A stretch of DNA of 64,000 bases from Unio delphinus (taxonomy: Eukaryota; Mollusca; Bivalvia; Unionida; Unionidae): assembly GCA_029339505.1 (NCBI GenBank), contig JAQISU010000025.1, positions 916,001 to 980,000 on the forward strand. The letters run 5' to 3'. Below the pieces are notes generated by a model that did not search any database, was not told the origin of the DNA, and was given only the letters and a program-made list of their open reading frames with translations. Numbering within the stretch: the first letter of the stretch is position 1; each line of letters begins with the position of its first letter. This document shows, in pieces, positions 20,296-28,659 of the stretch. Both the position numbers and the translations under genes were made by a program.

Positions 20296-21630
20296 TTAAG
20301 ATTTCACAAACAAACTAATTTGTAAAACCTCACCTCGTAAATCAATCAGATTATTAGATTGGTCAGTGAGTTTGAAATTAATTCTCGTTAACAAATTATT
20401 ATGACATCGCATATAGACTAGATTAGTTGGGTCTTCAATAATTAGAAATCCTGGAGGAGCCGTTGGTGCAAATGAGTATAAAATATATCCTTGCTGAGCT
20501 TGATTTGATTGTTCGAGATTTATTTGATAATTTCCTTCGATAACATCACATACTAAATTGAGCGCAATCACCGTTGAAATATTCACATTGTTCGGAGCAA
20601 TATGTCTACCGCCGCCTTCTGGATCATTATTATATTTCAGAATATTTGCTGTAGGATTCTTCGATTTTTTCCAATTATCGTGGATTCTTTTGAACCCAAT
20701 ATTAATAGCATCGTCAAGTTGTTTCTTTAGTTTATCCGGATTATATCCAGGGATTTTAAAATCTTTAATCTCCGTTTTATTAATCTTATATAGATCCGCA
20801 AACTTATCATGTAAGATTTCTTCATTTAATACTTCTTGAATAATTTTCGAGTGAAATATTTTCATATCGTCGATGATTTTATTACCCGTTTCTACGACGT
20901 TGATAAATTCATCCTTGGTGAGAGAGCCGGATTTAATAGATATTAGCAGTAGTGAAAAATCATTATTCATTGCTGTGAAATTTCCGTTAATGAGAGGAAC
21001 ATAAATTGATTCAAAAATTTCTTTATTAAAGAATTTATTAGGAGCATAATCCTGATAACTCTTGATTTCATTAACGGGTTTTATTTTGTTGGTGATATAA
21101 TCGGATTTCTTAGGTTCGGGTGGAAAATCCTTCGAATTTTCTCGCGAGTTATCCGGTGGTAATTCAGGCCATCCTAACACTGATCTTATAGAACTCTGAT
21201 AAATATCTACAACGTATCCTTCTGTATTTATCTCGATAGCGGATGATAATGTTGGTTCGTGAACTGTTATAGCGATTTTTGATTCTTTTCCGGTGAGAGA
21301 TTTTATTCTGCGTTGAAATTCAGCGTTGATCTGTTTGATTTGATATGACCCAGTTGGTATAGAAACAACCTGCCAATCTGGTGTTCCGTCTTCACGATTC
21401 TTGTTTGCAAATACCAAGGAATTATTCGGTTGTTGACCACCAAATGCTACCGATCTAATATTAGGCCAGCTATGATACACTCGTAGTTTTGCTAGTGCGA
21501 TCTCGCTCACGGGAACAGGAATTGGAAAATTAACACTAAATTCGGGACGTGTTGAGGTTATTGATATCGTGCTTGTTTTCACTGGTGTTGTATTTGTTAC
21601 TATTTGTTGAAGTAGTTCTTGCGACAACAT
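20296..21630 (-). CDS. penton-like minor capsid protein with helical insertion
   Basis: 444 aa. Residues about 20-160 and 345-444 look beta-rich: VYHSWPNI (51-58), IPTGSYQIKQINAEF (91-105), SVLGW (150-154), and the C-terminal block INFKLTDQSNNLIDLRGEVL. These phrases fit the single-jelly-roll penton/minor capsid proteins of adintovirus-type elements, which form pentameric vertices. Between about 165 and 340 lies a charged, helix-predicting segment (Lys/Asp/Glu/Asn-rich) that splits the jelly-roll halves; I do not recall it from the family. The stop codon abuts the inverted repeat. The ATG overlaps the next gene by 95 bp. Penton is the best guess; another minor capsid role is possible. Confidence 0.65.
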   Translation of the reverse strand: MLSQELLQQIVTNTTPVKTSTISITSTRPEFSVNFPIPVPVSEIALAKLRVYHSWPNIRSVAFGGQQPNNSLVFANKNREDGTPDWQVVSIPTGSYQIKQINAEFQRRIKSLTGKESKIAITVHEPTLSSAIEINTEGYVVDIYQSSIRSVLGWPELPPDNSRENSKDFPPEPKKSDYITNKIKPVNEIKSYQDYAPNKFFNKEIFESIYVPLINGNFTAMNNDFSLLLISIKSGSLTKDEFINVVETGNKIIDDMKIFHSKIIQEVLNEEILHDKFADLYKINKTEIKDFKIPGYNPDKLKKQLDDAINIGFKRIHDNWKKSKNPTANILKYNNDPEGGGRHIAPNNVNISTVIALNLVCDVIEGNYQINLEQSNQAQQGYILYSFAPTAPPGFLIIEDPTNLVYMRCHNNLLTRINFKLTDQSNNLIDLRGEVLQISLFVKS

Positions 21631-22093
21631 TATTATTATTATTCTGCTCTAATTTCAGCATTGTTGATTTATACAATTGAGCCATAGTTGAAAATTCGCT
21701 ATCTGATATTGTTGTGTCATCCAACGACGATGATATCAACGAGGATAATTGCGAGTAACCGGCAGATGCAATATGATATTTAATTAAATAATCATGTAGT
21801 TTACTCTGGCTACACGATGATAGTTTTTTTGTGATCCCAGTTAATATACCAGCAATTGTAGCCACTGCGGAAATAGCGATTGGAACTACGACCGGAGCAA
21901 TCATTGTAACCGAAGATAGTATTATTCCAGCAGCAGTGATTACTCCTGACACCGAGTACACGGTGATATCAACTGTGGTTATTCTTCGTTTGTATTTTTT
22001 GATTTTTATTTGATACTCCTCACAGAGAGAGCTGAGTTTAGTTTGAAATTCTCTGACTTGATCATAGCGATACTGATTCGATGATGGAGTCAT
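21536..22093 (-). CDS. two-TM membrane protein of Polinton
   Basis: 185 aa. N-terminal amphipathic helix (10-40), then two adjacent hydrophobic spans (about 45-67 and 68-90: VITAAGIILSSVTMIAPVVV followed by PIAISAVATIAGILTGI), then a helical Ser-rich region and an Asn/Thr/Ser-rich tail (150-185). The tail is encoded by DNA shared with the start of the penton-like gene, and its low complexity may follow from that overlap. A helical hairpin in the membrane is the visible feature; a virion membrane or entry role is only inference. Upstream 22094-22165 contains mini-hairpins. Confidence 0.6.
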   Translation of the reverse strand: MTPSSNQYRYDQVREFQTKLSSLCEEYQIKIKKYKRRITTVDITVYSVSGVITAAGIILSSVTMIAPVVVPIAISAVATIAGILTGITKKLSSCSQSKLHDYLIKYHIASAGYSQLSSLISSSLDDTTISDSEFSTMAQLYKSTMLKLEQNNNNNVVARTTSTNSNKYNTSENKHDINNLNTSRI

Positions 22094-22106
22094 TTTATTT
22101 TAAAGG

Positions 22107-22142
22107 TGCTAGCATTTTCAATTACAAATTACTTTGTAATTT
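22107..22142 (-). repeat. mini-hairpins between 185-aa and 342-aa genes
   Basis: GTGCTAGCATTT (22107-22118) and AAATTACTTTGTAATTT (22126-22142; 7-bp arms, 3-nt loop). Confidence 0.7.
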
Positions 22143-22165
22143 TGAATCGTGAAAGAATTTTTAAA

Positions 22166-23194
22166 TCAATTTAATTGTTTACTTAAATCCACTACGAATT
22201 CTACGTACCACGTTACTGAAACCTTGGCTAGATTTCCATCTGTATTTGTTATCGTGAATTGTTCAGTTGTATCCTTGTCGATGATCGTTGATATCGTATT
22301 ATTGACTCCAGATGAACTACTTGATGATATTTCAAACTGAGTCGGTGATACTATTATTAATCGATAAATACCCTTGACTGCTGCGGTTACGGTTAAAATA
22401 TTGTTTGTGGGAGTCCACATAAATGATCCGTATTGAATCGTGTATACTACGTTGTTGACGATAGATTTATTATGAGGAATTTTTACTTTTTCAACAACGC
22501 TTATCATTCTCATTGCATCATCCCTTATTGCGTTGTTGAATGTTTTAAGTTCATCGATGGATTTTTTAATATCGGGAAGTGTTATTTCAATTTTATCAAA
22601 TGGGCTCCCAATAAACTTGTCCATGAGGTTTTTACGAAACGTCATAAATAGTTTCGTGTGTTTTTCATATTCGGATTCAAGAGTTGCTAGTTCCAATATA
22701 GAATCTTTTATTGTGGTGAGTTTTGGTGTGGTCACTGGTGGATTTCCAAAAAATTCTAGTATGGGTTTGTCAATTTTGTCAACTATATTTCTTTGTAATG
22801 CAGTAAACTGATCAAATGCAACTATATGATCGTCATACTTATCATTAAGCGATTTTAATGAATTCACCGTGTTATCGTATGTTGTTAATTTATCCGTAAT
22901 TGTTGAAACAAGTACACCTGGTTTGAGTTTACCCTCATCAGAAAATAACGCGATAGTATCCTCTGCTGCGTCTCGTTGTTTAACCAAAATATCATTAAGA
23001 GAGATATTACTACTTTTCAATTTACCCTGACGATCTTGAAATACAACTATTTCACCAGGATCAACATTTGCTAGGTTTAATATTTCAGCTATTTCATCTT
23101 CGATTAATTTTTTAACATCCTTGTTATCAACGGTTTCAACTCCACTATCAGGTTTTTTCAGCGATGATAAAGATCGTCCCCAAATATCAATCAT
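22166..23194 (-). CDS. fibre-like coiled-coil protein
   Basis: 342 aa. A short N-terminal peptide MIDIWGRSLSS resembles anchor peptides of viral fibres. Then come about 200 residues of heptad-like helical sequence (Leu/Ile spaced, charged), and a C-terminal beta-rich domain (about 250-342) with TIQYGSFMWTP, GIYRLIIVSPTQF, a poly-Ser loop (SSSSSSG) and SVTWYVEFVV. Anchor, stalk and globular head in that order suggest a vertex spike or receptor-binding fibre. This is architecture-based inference; no sequence family is recognised. It lies between the membrane protein and the protease in the morphogenesis block. Confidence 0.5.
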   Translation of the reverse strand: MIDIWGRSLSSLKKPDSGVETVDNKDVKKLIEDEIAEILNLANVDPGEIVVFQDRQGKLKSSNISLNDILVKQRDAAEDTIALFSDEGKLKPGVLVSTITDKLTTYDNTVNSLKSLNDKYDDHIVAFDQFTALQRNIVDKIDKPILEFFGNPPVTTPKLTTIKDSILELATLESEYEKHTKLFMTFRKNLMDKFIGSPFDKIEITLPDIKKSIDELKTFNNAIRDDAMRMISVVEKVKIPHNKSIVNNVVYTIQYGSFMWTPTNNILTVTAAVKGIYRLIIVSPTQFEISSSSSSGVNNTISTIIDKDTTEQFTITNTDGNLAKVSVTWYVEFVVDLSKQLN

Positions 23195-23219
23195 TATTAT
23201 AGAAATATTTTCATCGTTT

Positions 23220-23274
23220 AAATCCGATGGATTTTCAATCTAAAGATTTTTAATCTAAAATTCTTTCAGAATTT
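23220..23274 (-). repeat. three mini-hairpins upstream of fibre-like gene
   Basis: AAATCCGATGGATTT (23220-23234), AATCTAAAGATT (23237-23248), AAATTCTTTCAGAATTT (23258-23274). All are perfect-arm hairpins with 2-3 nt loops in the gap between the protease stop and the next start. Confidence 0.75.
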
Positions 23275-23275
23275 T

Positions 23276-23680
23276 TTAAAGAGATTTGCCGCTAGTATAC
23301 TCATTTACTACTATATGAGGTGGTTTCGAAAATCTTTTGGATATAGCATCAAGTACGTTTAATACTTCATTACCACATATTGGTGGATCAAGCATTGTTT
23401 GTGTTGGTAACGTAGAATACCAAGTCTTCATTGGAAAATCTTTTATATAACGCATAAATTCTTTCGGCGGCGCTAATCCATATGAGTCAAAATAAATAAT
23501 CCCACGTGGATCAATCGCGTATGCAACCCAGTGAGTTCCAGGTCCGGAGCTGTTATCTAAATTAATAATACCGGTTTCAACATCATTTGGTTGTGCCGGT
23601 AACTGATCTCTCATAAAAACCCCTCTGAAATTTTTTATTTTTAATTTTTTAGCGGCATCAATTAAATCAAAATTGGACAT
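23276..23680 (-). CDS. adenain-like cysteine protease
   Basis: A maturation protease of the adenovirus protease/Ulp1 (C5) fold that cleaves capsid precursors. I take the ATG at 23680 (MSNFDL), the usual start context for the family and six bases from the preceding gene; the frame also has an ATG at 23728, which gives 150 aa. In the 150-aa numbering the catalytic set is visible: His66 in GTHWVAY, Asp81 in YFDSYG, Gln110, and Cys118 in PPICGNE. Length of about 134 aa is slightly short against about 200 for adenain but normal for Polintons. All active-site residues are present, so it looks functional. Its likely substrates are the neighbouring pX/pVI-like proteins. Confidence 0.88.
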   Translation of the reverse strand: MSNFDLIDAAKKLKIKNFRGVFMRDQLPAQPNDVETGIINLDNSSGPGTHWVAYAIDPRGIIYFDSYGLAPPKEFMRYIKDFPMKTWYSTLPTQTMLDPPICGNEVLNVLDAISKRFSKPPHIVVNEYTSGKSL

Positions 23681-23685
23681 AGGAA

Positions 23686-24147
23686 CTATATCGTTCCTGG
23701 AATTCGAAGACCCTTTCCGCTGTACCATGAACTCGGGGTTCCTGGTAGTCTTAGACCCTTTCCTTTTTTTTTATACCCTTTTCCAGTTGCCTTTTTCAAT
23801 GCCATTCCTGCTGCGGTACCAATGGCTCCTAATGCTGCTGCCTTCGCTACCGCTGGGGCTGCTGCGGCAATCAACCCTGGAATCAACCCTAACAACGGGA
23901 ATATACCACCAGTCTTTTCCATGTTTTTAATCGCGCTCATAGAAAGAGTAACCTGAACTCCCTTTTTTTCTTTCAGCGCTTTATTAAAATGATTAACCTG
24001 AGTTTTCGTCAGCGATAGTTTATTCCCTCCGCCATTCATTTGATTAAATTTCAGCGTTATTGTGGTTCCACATTGCTTAGCTGATTTGGATTGTAATTTT
24101 TTTAGTTGACCAGGTGTCAACGTAACATTGATATTACTATACGACAT
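23686..24147 (-). CDS. pVI/pX-like minor virion protein
   Basis: 153 aa from ATG 24147 (MSYSNI; the longer frame begins with TTG). The N-terminal half contains LTPGQLKKLQ and alternating strands. Residues about 79-117 are a hydrophobic Gly/Ala-rich segment (GGIFPLLGLIPGLIAAAAP) that could insert in membranes. The C-terminus is basic and repeated (GKGLRLPGT and GKGLRIPGT). The layout recalls adenovirus pVI/pX precursors cut by adenain. The adjacent protease gene, six bases away, supports this. Function is inferred. Confidence 0.65.
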   Translation of the reverse strand: MSYSNINVTLTPGQLKKLQSKSAKQCGTTITLKFNQMNGGGNKLSLTKTQVNHFNKALKEKKGVQVTLSMSAIKNMEKTGGIFPLLGLIPGLIAAAAPAVAKAAALGAIGTAAGMALKKATGKGYKKKGKGLRLPGTPSSWYSGKGLRIPGTI

Positions 24148-24204
24148 TATACAAAACAGATTGATTCTAAATCGCAAGTGATTCAATGAAAATTCTACAA
24201 ATTT

Positions 24205-25617
24205 TTAAAGATTTTCCACTGGTGCATCAATAAGTCTCATTCGTCCACCAACACCTTCGAGTAGCATTGATTTATCACTGAGAATAACAGCAATAGCTCT
24301 ATATTCAGGGATAGCACCACGAAGTACACGAGCTCGGAAATGTATATCAACGACGGACTGTCTCATTAAGTCAAGATGTTCCAACGAAAAGTAATAAATT
24401 GGATAAAGAGTACTAAAATCCAACTGTGATATTTGTAGACCAGTATCGACATTTTGATCACGTCCCATATACGACAGCAATCGATGATAAACTCGTGCAA
24501 TATGGTTTTGACCGTAATTAAGTTGTATATCCTCGGATGGTTCTTGTTGTCCGTTTATTCTCAGCGAGACTTCATTAACACCTAATCGATCAAATATCAT
24601 ATGGGAGGAGAGTTGATTTCCAATTCTCGTCGTATCCTGTAACGCAATAAATATATGACGTGGAGCTGAAATACCCTGTTTTGATGCCAGGTTCCACGTA
24701 AATACGCCGTTAACAGTTGATTGTACAACATCTGTACTCATTGTTAGCCAACTTAATAATCTCTTCCCCCCTTGATCCATAAATGATAGTAAACGTGGTT
24801 CTGTTGACAACGATGGAGTCAGCACTGGCATCCAAAGTGATAGTTTTGTTAAAACGACTTTACCGGCATCAGCATTTGGGTTTGCAGCATCTGCTGGAAT
24901 CCTCCAAATTGCATCATTGTCAGTACCCTTTCGCACAACCGCTATAGTATGTTTCGCTCCATAGATAACTTTTCGGATATTTCTACAGAATCCAAATATA
25001 TGATGTAGTGGAATTGCGCATGAAAATGATCTGCGTCCCCCTTCCAACATTGACATACGTGTTGCAGCTCCTAGATTGAAATTAGGATCATTGTTTATAA
25101 TCATACTCTCGACATCAGCATTAGCGGCACCAGCATTATTCTTTGGTTGTCTTACAACAAATGGATTTTTCCCAGTGGTATTTTTAATATCCTTTGCAAA
25201 CATCATAGAGGGACCGGCCGATCTTGTATAATCGTCAGAATATCTTGCTAGCCCTAGTATTGTTGTTGCTACATCAACATCACGTTCTATCGACTCAATT
25301 TCCTTTCCATCAATGAGATATCTTGCACTTTCAAATAACGCCATGATACCATTATTGACAAAACCGACTTGAGTATTAGCTGGATATGGCGCTGGTACCG
25401 CAGGAGTATCAGCAGCTGTTACGAGTTCACCTTCGACTTCAATAAAGGCTTCAGCGGGTAAAAAGTATTTACTAGTATCATGAACTTGAAGTTCAATTCG
25501 TGACCGAAGATCAGGTTGCACTGCGTGATAAGCAAAAAATTGATAATCACGTACAGAATCATCTTTAAGTACTGGGGCTTCCATGTCAAATGCAACATCA
25601 GGGTTCTGTTTGAACAT
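24205..25617 (-). CDS. major capsid protein (double jelly-roll, adintovirus hexon-like)
   Basis: 470 aa, the length expected for this Polinton capsid family. Landmarks: VNNGIMALFESARYLIDGKE (about 107-126), LGLARYSDDY, CAIPLHHIFGFC followed by VIYGAKHTIAVVRKG, AGKVVLTKLSLWMPVLTPS, and near the C-terminus SVVDIHFRARV and AIAVILSDKS. These match the uncharacterised capsid-type proteins of invertebrate Maverick elements as I know them. It would form the trimeric capsomers of an icosahedral particle. The frame is intact with no internal stop. It is preceded by GTATATAAT a few bases from the ATG and by three mini-hairpins. Confidence 0.82.
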   Translation of the reverse strand: MFKQNPDVAFDMEAPVLKDDSVRDYQFFAYHAVQPDLRSRIELQVHDTSKYFLPAEAFIEVEGELVTAADTPAVPAPYPANTQVGFVNNGIMALFESARYLIDGKEIESIERDVDVATTILGLARYSDDYTRSAGPSMMFAKDIKNTTGKNPFVVRQPKNNAGAANADVESMIINNDPNFNLGAATRMSMLEGGRRSFSCAIPLHHIFGFCRNIRKVIYGAKHTIAVVRKGTDNDAIWRIPADAANPNADAGKVVLTKLSLWMPVLTPSLSTEPRLLSFMDQGGKRLLSWLTMSTDVVQSTVNGVFTWNLASKQGISAPRHIFIALQDTTRIGNQLSSHMIFDRLGVNEVSLRINGQQEPSEDIQLNYGQNHIARVYHRLLSYMGRDQNVDTGLQISQLDFSTLYPIYYFSLEHLDLMRQSVVDIHFRARVLRGAIPEYRAIAVILSDKSMLLEGVGGRMRLIDAPVENL

Positions 25618-25648
25618 TTTTTATTATATACCCGTTGGTCTAAATCAA

Positions 25649-25706
25649 AAATTACAAAGTAATTTAAAAAATTCTGAAAGTAATTTAAAAAATTCTGAAG
25701 GAATTT
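25649..25706 (-). repeat. three mini-hairpins upstream of major capsid gene
   Basis: AAATTACAAAGTAATTT (25649-25665, perfect), AAATTCTGAAAGTAATTT (25669-25686, imperfect), AAATTCTGAAGGAATTT (25690-25706, perfect arms). Confidence 0.75.
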
Positions 25707-25711
25707 TGAAT

Positions 25712-25899
25712 TGAAAACCCAAGGAATTCATTTAGAGAAAATCGATTTTCATGAAATTATGTCGACGGATTAGCCAAAAAACAATACAAAATCAATAAAA
25801 AAAACATCGAAAATTCGATGAAACAACATATTTTTAGCCTCACAGGATAAAAAATCTGATCAAAATCGATTTTCTCTAAATGAATTCCTGGGGTTTTCA
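25712..25899. repeat. 38-bp inverted repeat with 112-bp spacer
   Basis: Arms 25712-25749 and 25862-25899 match at 37 of 38 positions (core GGAATTCATTTAGAGAAAAT and its complement). The spacer holds CATCGAAAATTCGATG, itself a palindrome. Phrases around CGATTTTCATGAAATT recur directly at 25743 and 25904. It sits in the largest gap of the capsid block and could be a regulatory or replication structure. Confidence 0.85.
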
Positions 25900-26078
25900 T
25901 CCTCGATTTTCATGAAATTTTGTCGATGAATTGCATAAAAACACTAGAAAAATGAGTAAAAACACTAGAAAAATGAGTAAAAAAAGTAAAAAATCTAACA
26001 AAATTAGCAAATTATAAATATTTTATAATATAAAAATAATTTTTATAAACTAATTATTTAGTTGGGTGTATTTTAATA

Positions 26079-26336
26079 ATGATGATGAAAATATCTGATA
26101 ATGAAGATAACGTAAGTAGAATCACAAGTGATTCTGATACAAGTGATTCTGACACAAATATTTCTAATGCTAGCATTTCTACAATAACCATAACAACTGA
26201 GCATCCTATTCAAATAAATAGAATCACAAGTGATTCTGACACAAATATTTCTAATGCTAGCATTTCTACAATAACTATAATAATTGGAAATCCTGTTCAA
26301 ATAAATATTTCTAACGTTTCTGTCGAATCTTCTTAA
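26079..26336 (+). CDS. possible 85-aa Ser/Thr/Asn/Ile repeat protein
   Basis: Plus-strand frame made of two direct repeats (26115-26196 and 26218-26287) translating to RITSDSDTNISNASISTITI. The repeats contain the palindromes AGAATCACAAGTGATTCT and AATGCTAGCATT. It overlaps the 3' end of the minus-strand pX-like gene by 26 bp. It has an ATG run (ATGATGATG) but no recognisable fold, so it may be a by-product of the repeat DNA rather than a gene. Confidence 0.25.
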   Translation: MMMKISDNEDNVSRITSDSDTSDSDTNISNASISTITITTEHPIQINRITSDSDTNISNASISTITIIIGNPVQINISNVSVESS

Positions 26337-26925
26337 AACCACTTCCCGGAAGCCCACTTCCGGCTATCATATTTGCTGTTATATTATCCTGGGCGTTAGT
26401 CATTAACGACTGTAGTTTTTTATCCACGGCGTTATTTATTATTTTACTAACCTGTGTAGGCATTACTGCAGTAGATGGCAGTGAAGTCATTCTAGAAATG
26501 CTAGCATTTCCAGGTTTTGATTGGAAATTCGAAGAATTTCGTCGTCGAACTAGCGCTGTTAGTTTATCCCGAGCGGCTGAAAATGCCTTACTAGCAAGAT
26601 CACCAACAGTGTTAATACCCTTATCTCGGATAACATCAATTGCTTTCATTGCTGCCTGTTTTGCAAATGGAGCCACTTTTGGAGCCATTCTTGAAAATAA
26701 TCCCATTATAGTATTACCGAGACCATCTCCATAGTATACTCGGTATTTTGGTAATCGTGAGTTTACCACGTAGACGTTAGTTGGTTTATCATGGTTGTAG
26801 TGTATGATCATTCTTCTATATACAAAAACACTAGTGTTTTTCCAAATGCTAAAGCATTTCCAAATGCTAGTGTTTCCAAATACTAAAGCATTTCCAAATT
26901 GATATTTATCTAATCGTGGTGACAT
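26311..26925 (-). CDS. pX/pVI-like basic virion protein
   Basis: 204 aa from ATG 26925, which overlaps the upstream stop (TAATG), or 166 aa from ATG 26811 (MIIHYNHDKP). The first 38 codons are translated from a mini-hairpin array and have low information, so the later start is plausible. The core holds GDGLGNTIMGLFSRMAPKVA followed by an Ala/Lys helix, a fit to the amphipathic GLGxxLxGLF-type segment of adintovirus core proteins. It ends in GSGLPGSGFKKIRQKR, a basic tail. DNA or membrane binding in the virion is inferred. Confidence 0.6.
   Translation of the reverse strand: MSPRLDKYQFGNALVFGNTSIWKCFSIWKNTSVFVYRRMIIHYNHDKPTNVYVVNSRLPKYRVYYGDGLGNTIMGLFSRMAPKVAPFAKQAAMKAIDVIRDKGINTVGDLASKAFSAARDKLTALVRRRNSSNFQSKPGNASISRMTSLPSTAVMPTQVSKIINNAVDKKLQSLMTNAQDNITANMIAGSGLPGSGFKKIRQKR
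26824..26893 (-). repeat. tandem array of four mini-hairpins
   Basis: AAAAACACTAGTGTTTTT (26824-26841), AAATGCTAAAGCATTT (26844-26859), AAATGCTAGTGTTT (26862-26875, mixed arms), AAATACTAAAGCATTT (26878-26893, one mismatch), each separated by CC. Mixed-arm units look like recombinants of the two pure types. Confidence 0.8.
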
Positions 26926-28040
26926 TAGTCACTGTGGTAACCGTAAAAATCCGCAGGATTTTCGGCTAACTCTTCAATGAAATCTCTATATGTTGCAATA
27001 TCCATGATACCACCTTGAAATAACCGCCTACAGATATCAGCAGCTTCATTGATTATTTCTGGTGAGTTATTTCCGGCTCGTTTTCCTCCTACAAGTATTT
27101 CTAATCGTGCTATATCGCCGAGAATATTGCCGGGACATGTTACATTAGAGTTTCCAACTAAACCACTGCCTGTTTTTTTAGTTGTACCAGTTGCACCTTG
27201 TGTTTTTATTTCTGAACCGGGTTTTGATTGTTTTGGTAATCTAAGAAATTTAGGGTCTGATTTAGCTTTTTTTCCTCCTTCCTTAATTCCATTCTGAAAG
27301 TCTATATACGACTGTTCTTCCTTCCTCCTCTCAGTAAGACTCCTAATATTCTTCTTCGTTTTATACAACCAATCATACCACTCATCTTTTGATATGTTAC
27401 TATCCTTATACTCCTCTTTGACAATTTCATCTCTTATATTATAACTCTTGACAGCAAACTCACCAAAGGCGGTATAATCGCTGGGTTTTTCAAATTGAAA
27501 TTCTTGTATATGTGATACAATCTCAAGTTTGAATTTGTCTATAAAGGAAACACGACTCTTCGTGGAAACTGCGCCTTCTTGTTCTTCTTCTTCTTCTTCT
27601 TCTTCTTCTTCTTGTTCTTGTTCTTGCTGTCGTTGTAGTTCTTCTTGTTCTTGCTGTCGTTGTAGTTCTTCTCGTTCTTCTCGTTCTTGCTGTCGTTGTA
27701 GTTCCATCTCCCCTGCGATTTCACCTGGAAGTATTTGTACAGCTTGTTTCGTTTGTTTAGTTCGTTTTGCTATTTTCTCCAACACAGGGAGAAGAGGCTT
27801 CTCTGTTCTAGGACCTTCTTTAGGGACATCTCCGTATATCGCCCGTTCAGTTGCTGTTTTCACACCCTCAGTTGCACTAACAATAGGTTTGAAGAGTTGT
27901 TCTGTATCCTCTGTGAAGTCAGTCTGAAATAATTGCCGTTGTTGAAGTTTTTCGCGGATTCTATCACGAAGGGGTAATATTTTCTTAAGAGCTTCAAGTC
28001 TTTCTCTAGCTAATCTCGTTGTTAATGATTCTCCTACCAT
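26925..28040 (-). CDS. Glu-rich Polinton protein with conserved-looking C-terminus
   Basis: 371 aa from ATG 28040 (MVGESL); a longer frame would need a TTG start. N-terminal helical basic region, then about 115-165 a Gln/Glu/Arg repeat ending in a run of Glu (EEEEEEEEEE, a GAA/GAG microsatellite), then a charged middle. Then comes a C-terminal block LEILVGGKRAGNNSPEIINE followed by RRLFQGGIMDIATYRDFIEEL. The AGNNSPE block followed by a two-helix hairpin recurs, as I recall, in capsid-block proteins of related elements, but I know no function. A scaffold or core role is a guess. Confidence 0.5.
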   Translation of the reverse strand: MVGESLTTRLARERLEALKKILPLRDRIREKLQQRQLFQTDFTEDTEQLFKPIVSATEGVKTATERAIYGDVPKEGPRTEKPLLPVLEKIAKRTKQTKQAVQILPGEIAGEMELQRQQEREEREELQRQQEQEELQRQQEQEQEEEEEEEEEEQEGAVSTKSRVSFIDKFKLEIVSHIQEFQFEKPSDYTAFGEFAVKSYNIRDEIVKEEYKDSNISKDEWYDWLYKTKKNIRSLTERRKEEQSYIDFQNGIKEGGKKAKSDPKFLRLPKQSKPGSEIKTQGATGTTKKTGSGLVGNSNVTCPGNILGDIARLEILVGGKRAGNNSPEIINEAADICRRLFQGGIMDIATYRDFIEELAENPADFYGYHSD

Positions 28041-28077
28041 TATTGAAAGAGTATTACTAATTGTCAAATAAAAATCC

Positions 28078-28110
28078 TTTGGATTTTCAAATCCAAAGCA
28101 TTTTAGAAAT
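28078..28110 (-). repeat. overlapping mini-hairpins upstream of Glu-rich gene
   Basis: AAATCCTTTGGATTT, GGATTTTCAAATCC and GCATTTTAGAAATGC overlap head to tail here; the first two share an arm and could switch pairing. Confidence 0.7.
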
Positions 28111-28194
28111 GCAAATCACTAACCTAAAAATGCAAATCATTTTAATACTTCCTTGTTGTTACACACATAATTTTACTTCCTCATACCGTATCGG

Positions 28195-28584
28195 TTATAC
28201 AAACAAAGGAGGCTCTCTACGCGTGGGTTCATCACCTTCAGAGTTTTCCATTAATGTTTTTAATTGTCTCACTTTACAATTAATAAGTCTCTTTTGTTCA
28301 TATTCTAATCCTAATTGCTTTCGAACACGTTCAACGATGCTACATAATGGTACGAAGACATTAACATCTTCAGTATTTACTAAGCTCTCACGTATAAGCT
28401 TTTGGATATTCTTAATTAAAAAATATTTTTTAGATAGGACATATTTTCCGGTCTGTTCTGCAAATTGTATATCCTCGAAATTGGTCATAATTTGATCACA
28501 ATCCAAACCTGAACATAATTTTACATTTTCATCCTTCAACTTGTTGATTTCAATAATAATCAATTTGAGATTTTCAATATTCAT
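28195..28584 (-). CDS. small coiled-coil protein, unknown
   Basis: 129 aa from ATG 28584 (MNIENL), preceded directly by a TATATATATA run; a longer frame from 28659 translates that run. Helical throughout, Leu/Ile/Lys-rich (ENLKLIIIEINKLKDENVKL), ending in a charged tail with TRREPP. No family recognised. It is the outermost gene of the minus-strand block, next to the 770-bp non-coding gap. Confidence 0.45.
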   Translation of the reverse strand: MNIENLKLIIIEINKLKDENVKLCSGLDCDQIMTNFEDIQFAEQTGKYVLSKKYFLIKNIQKLIRESLVNTEDVNVFVPLCSIVERVRKQLGLEYEQKRLINCKVRQLKTLMENSEGDEPTRREPPLFV

Positions 28585-28659
28585 ATATATATATAAATAT
28601 ATTTGTTTAAATGCAAAGTATTTCAAAATGAATTCTGGATACACTAAGGTGTTGATCAT

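Noticed and set aside
27529..27927. Plus-strand Ser/Cys-rich frame of 132 codons
   Set aside because: It is the antisense of the Gln/Glu repeat (GAA/CAA tracts) in the minus-strand Glu-rich gene and has no independent signal.
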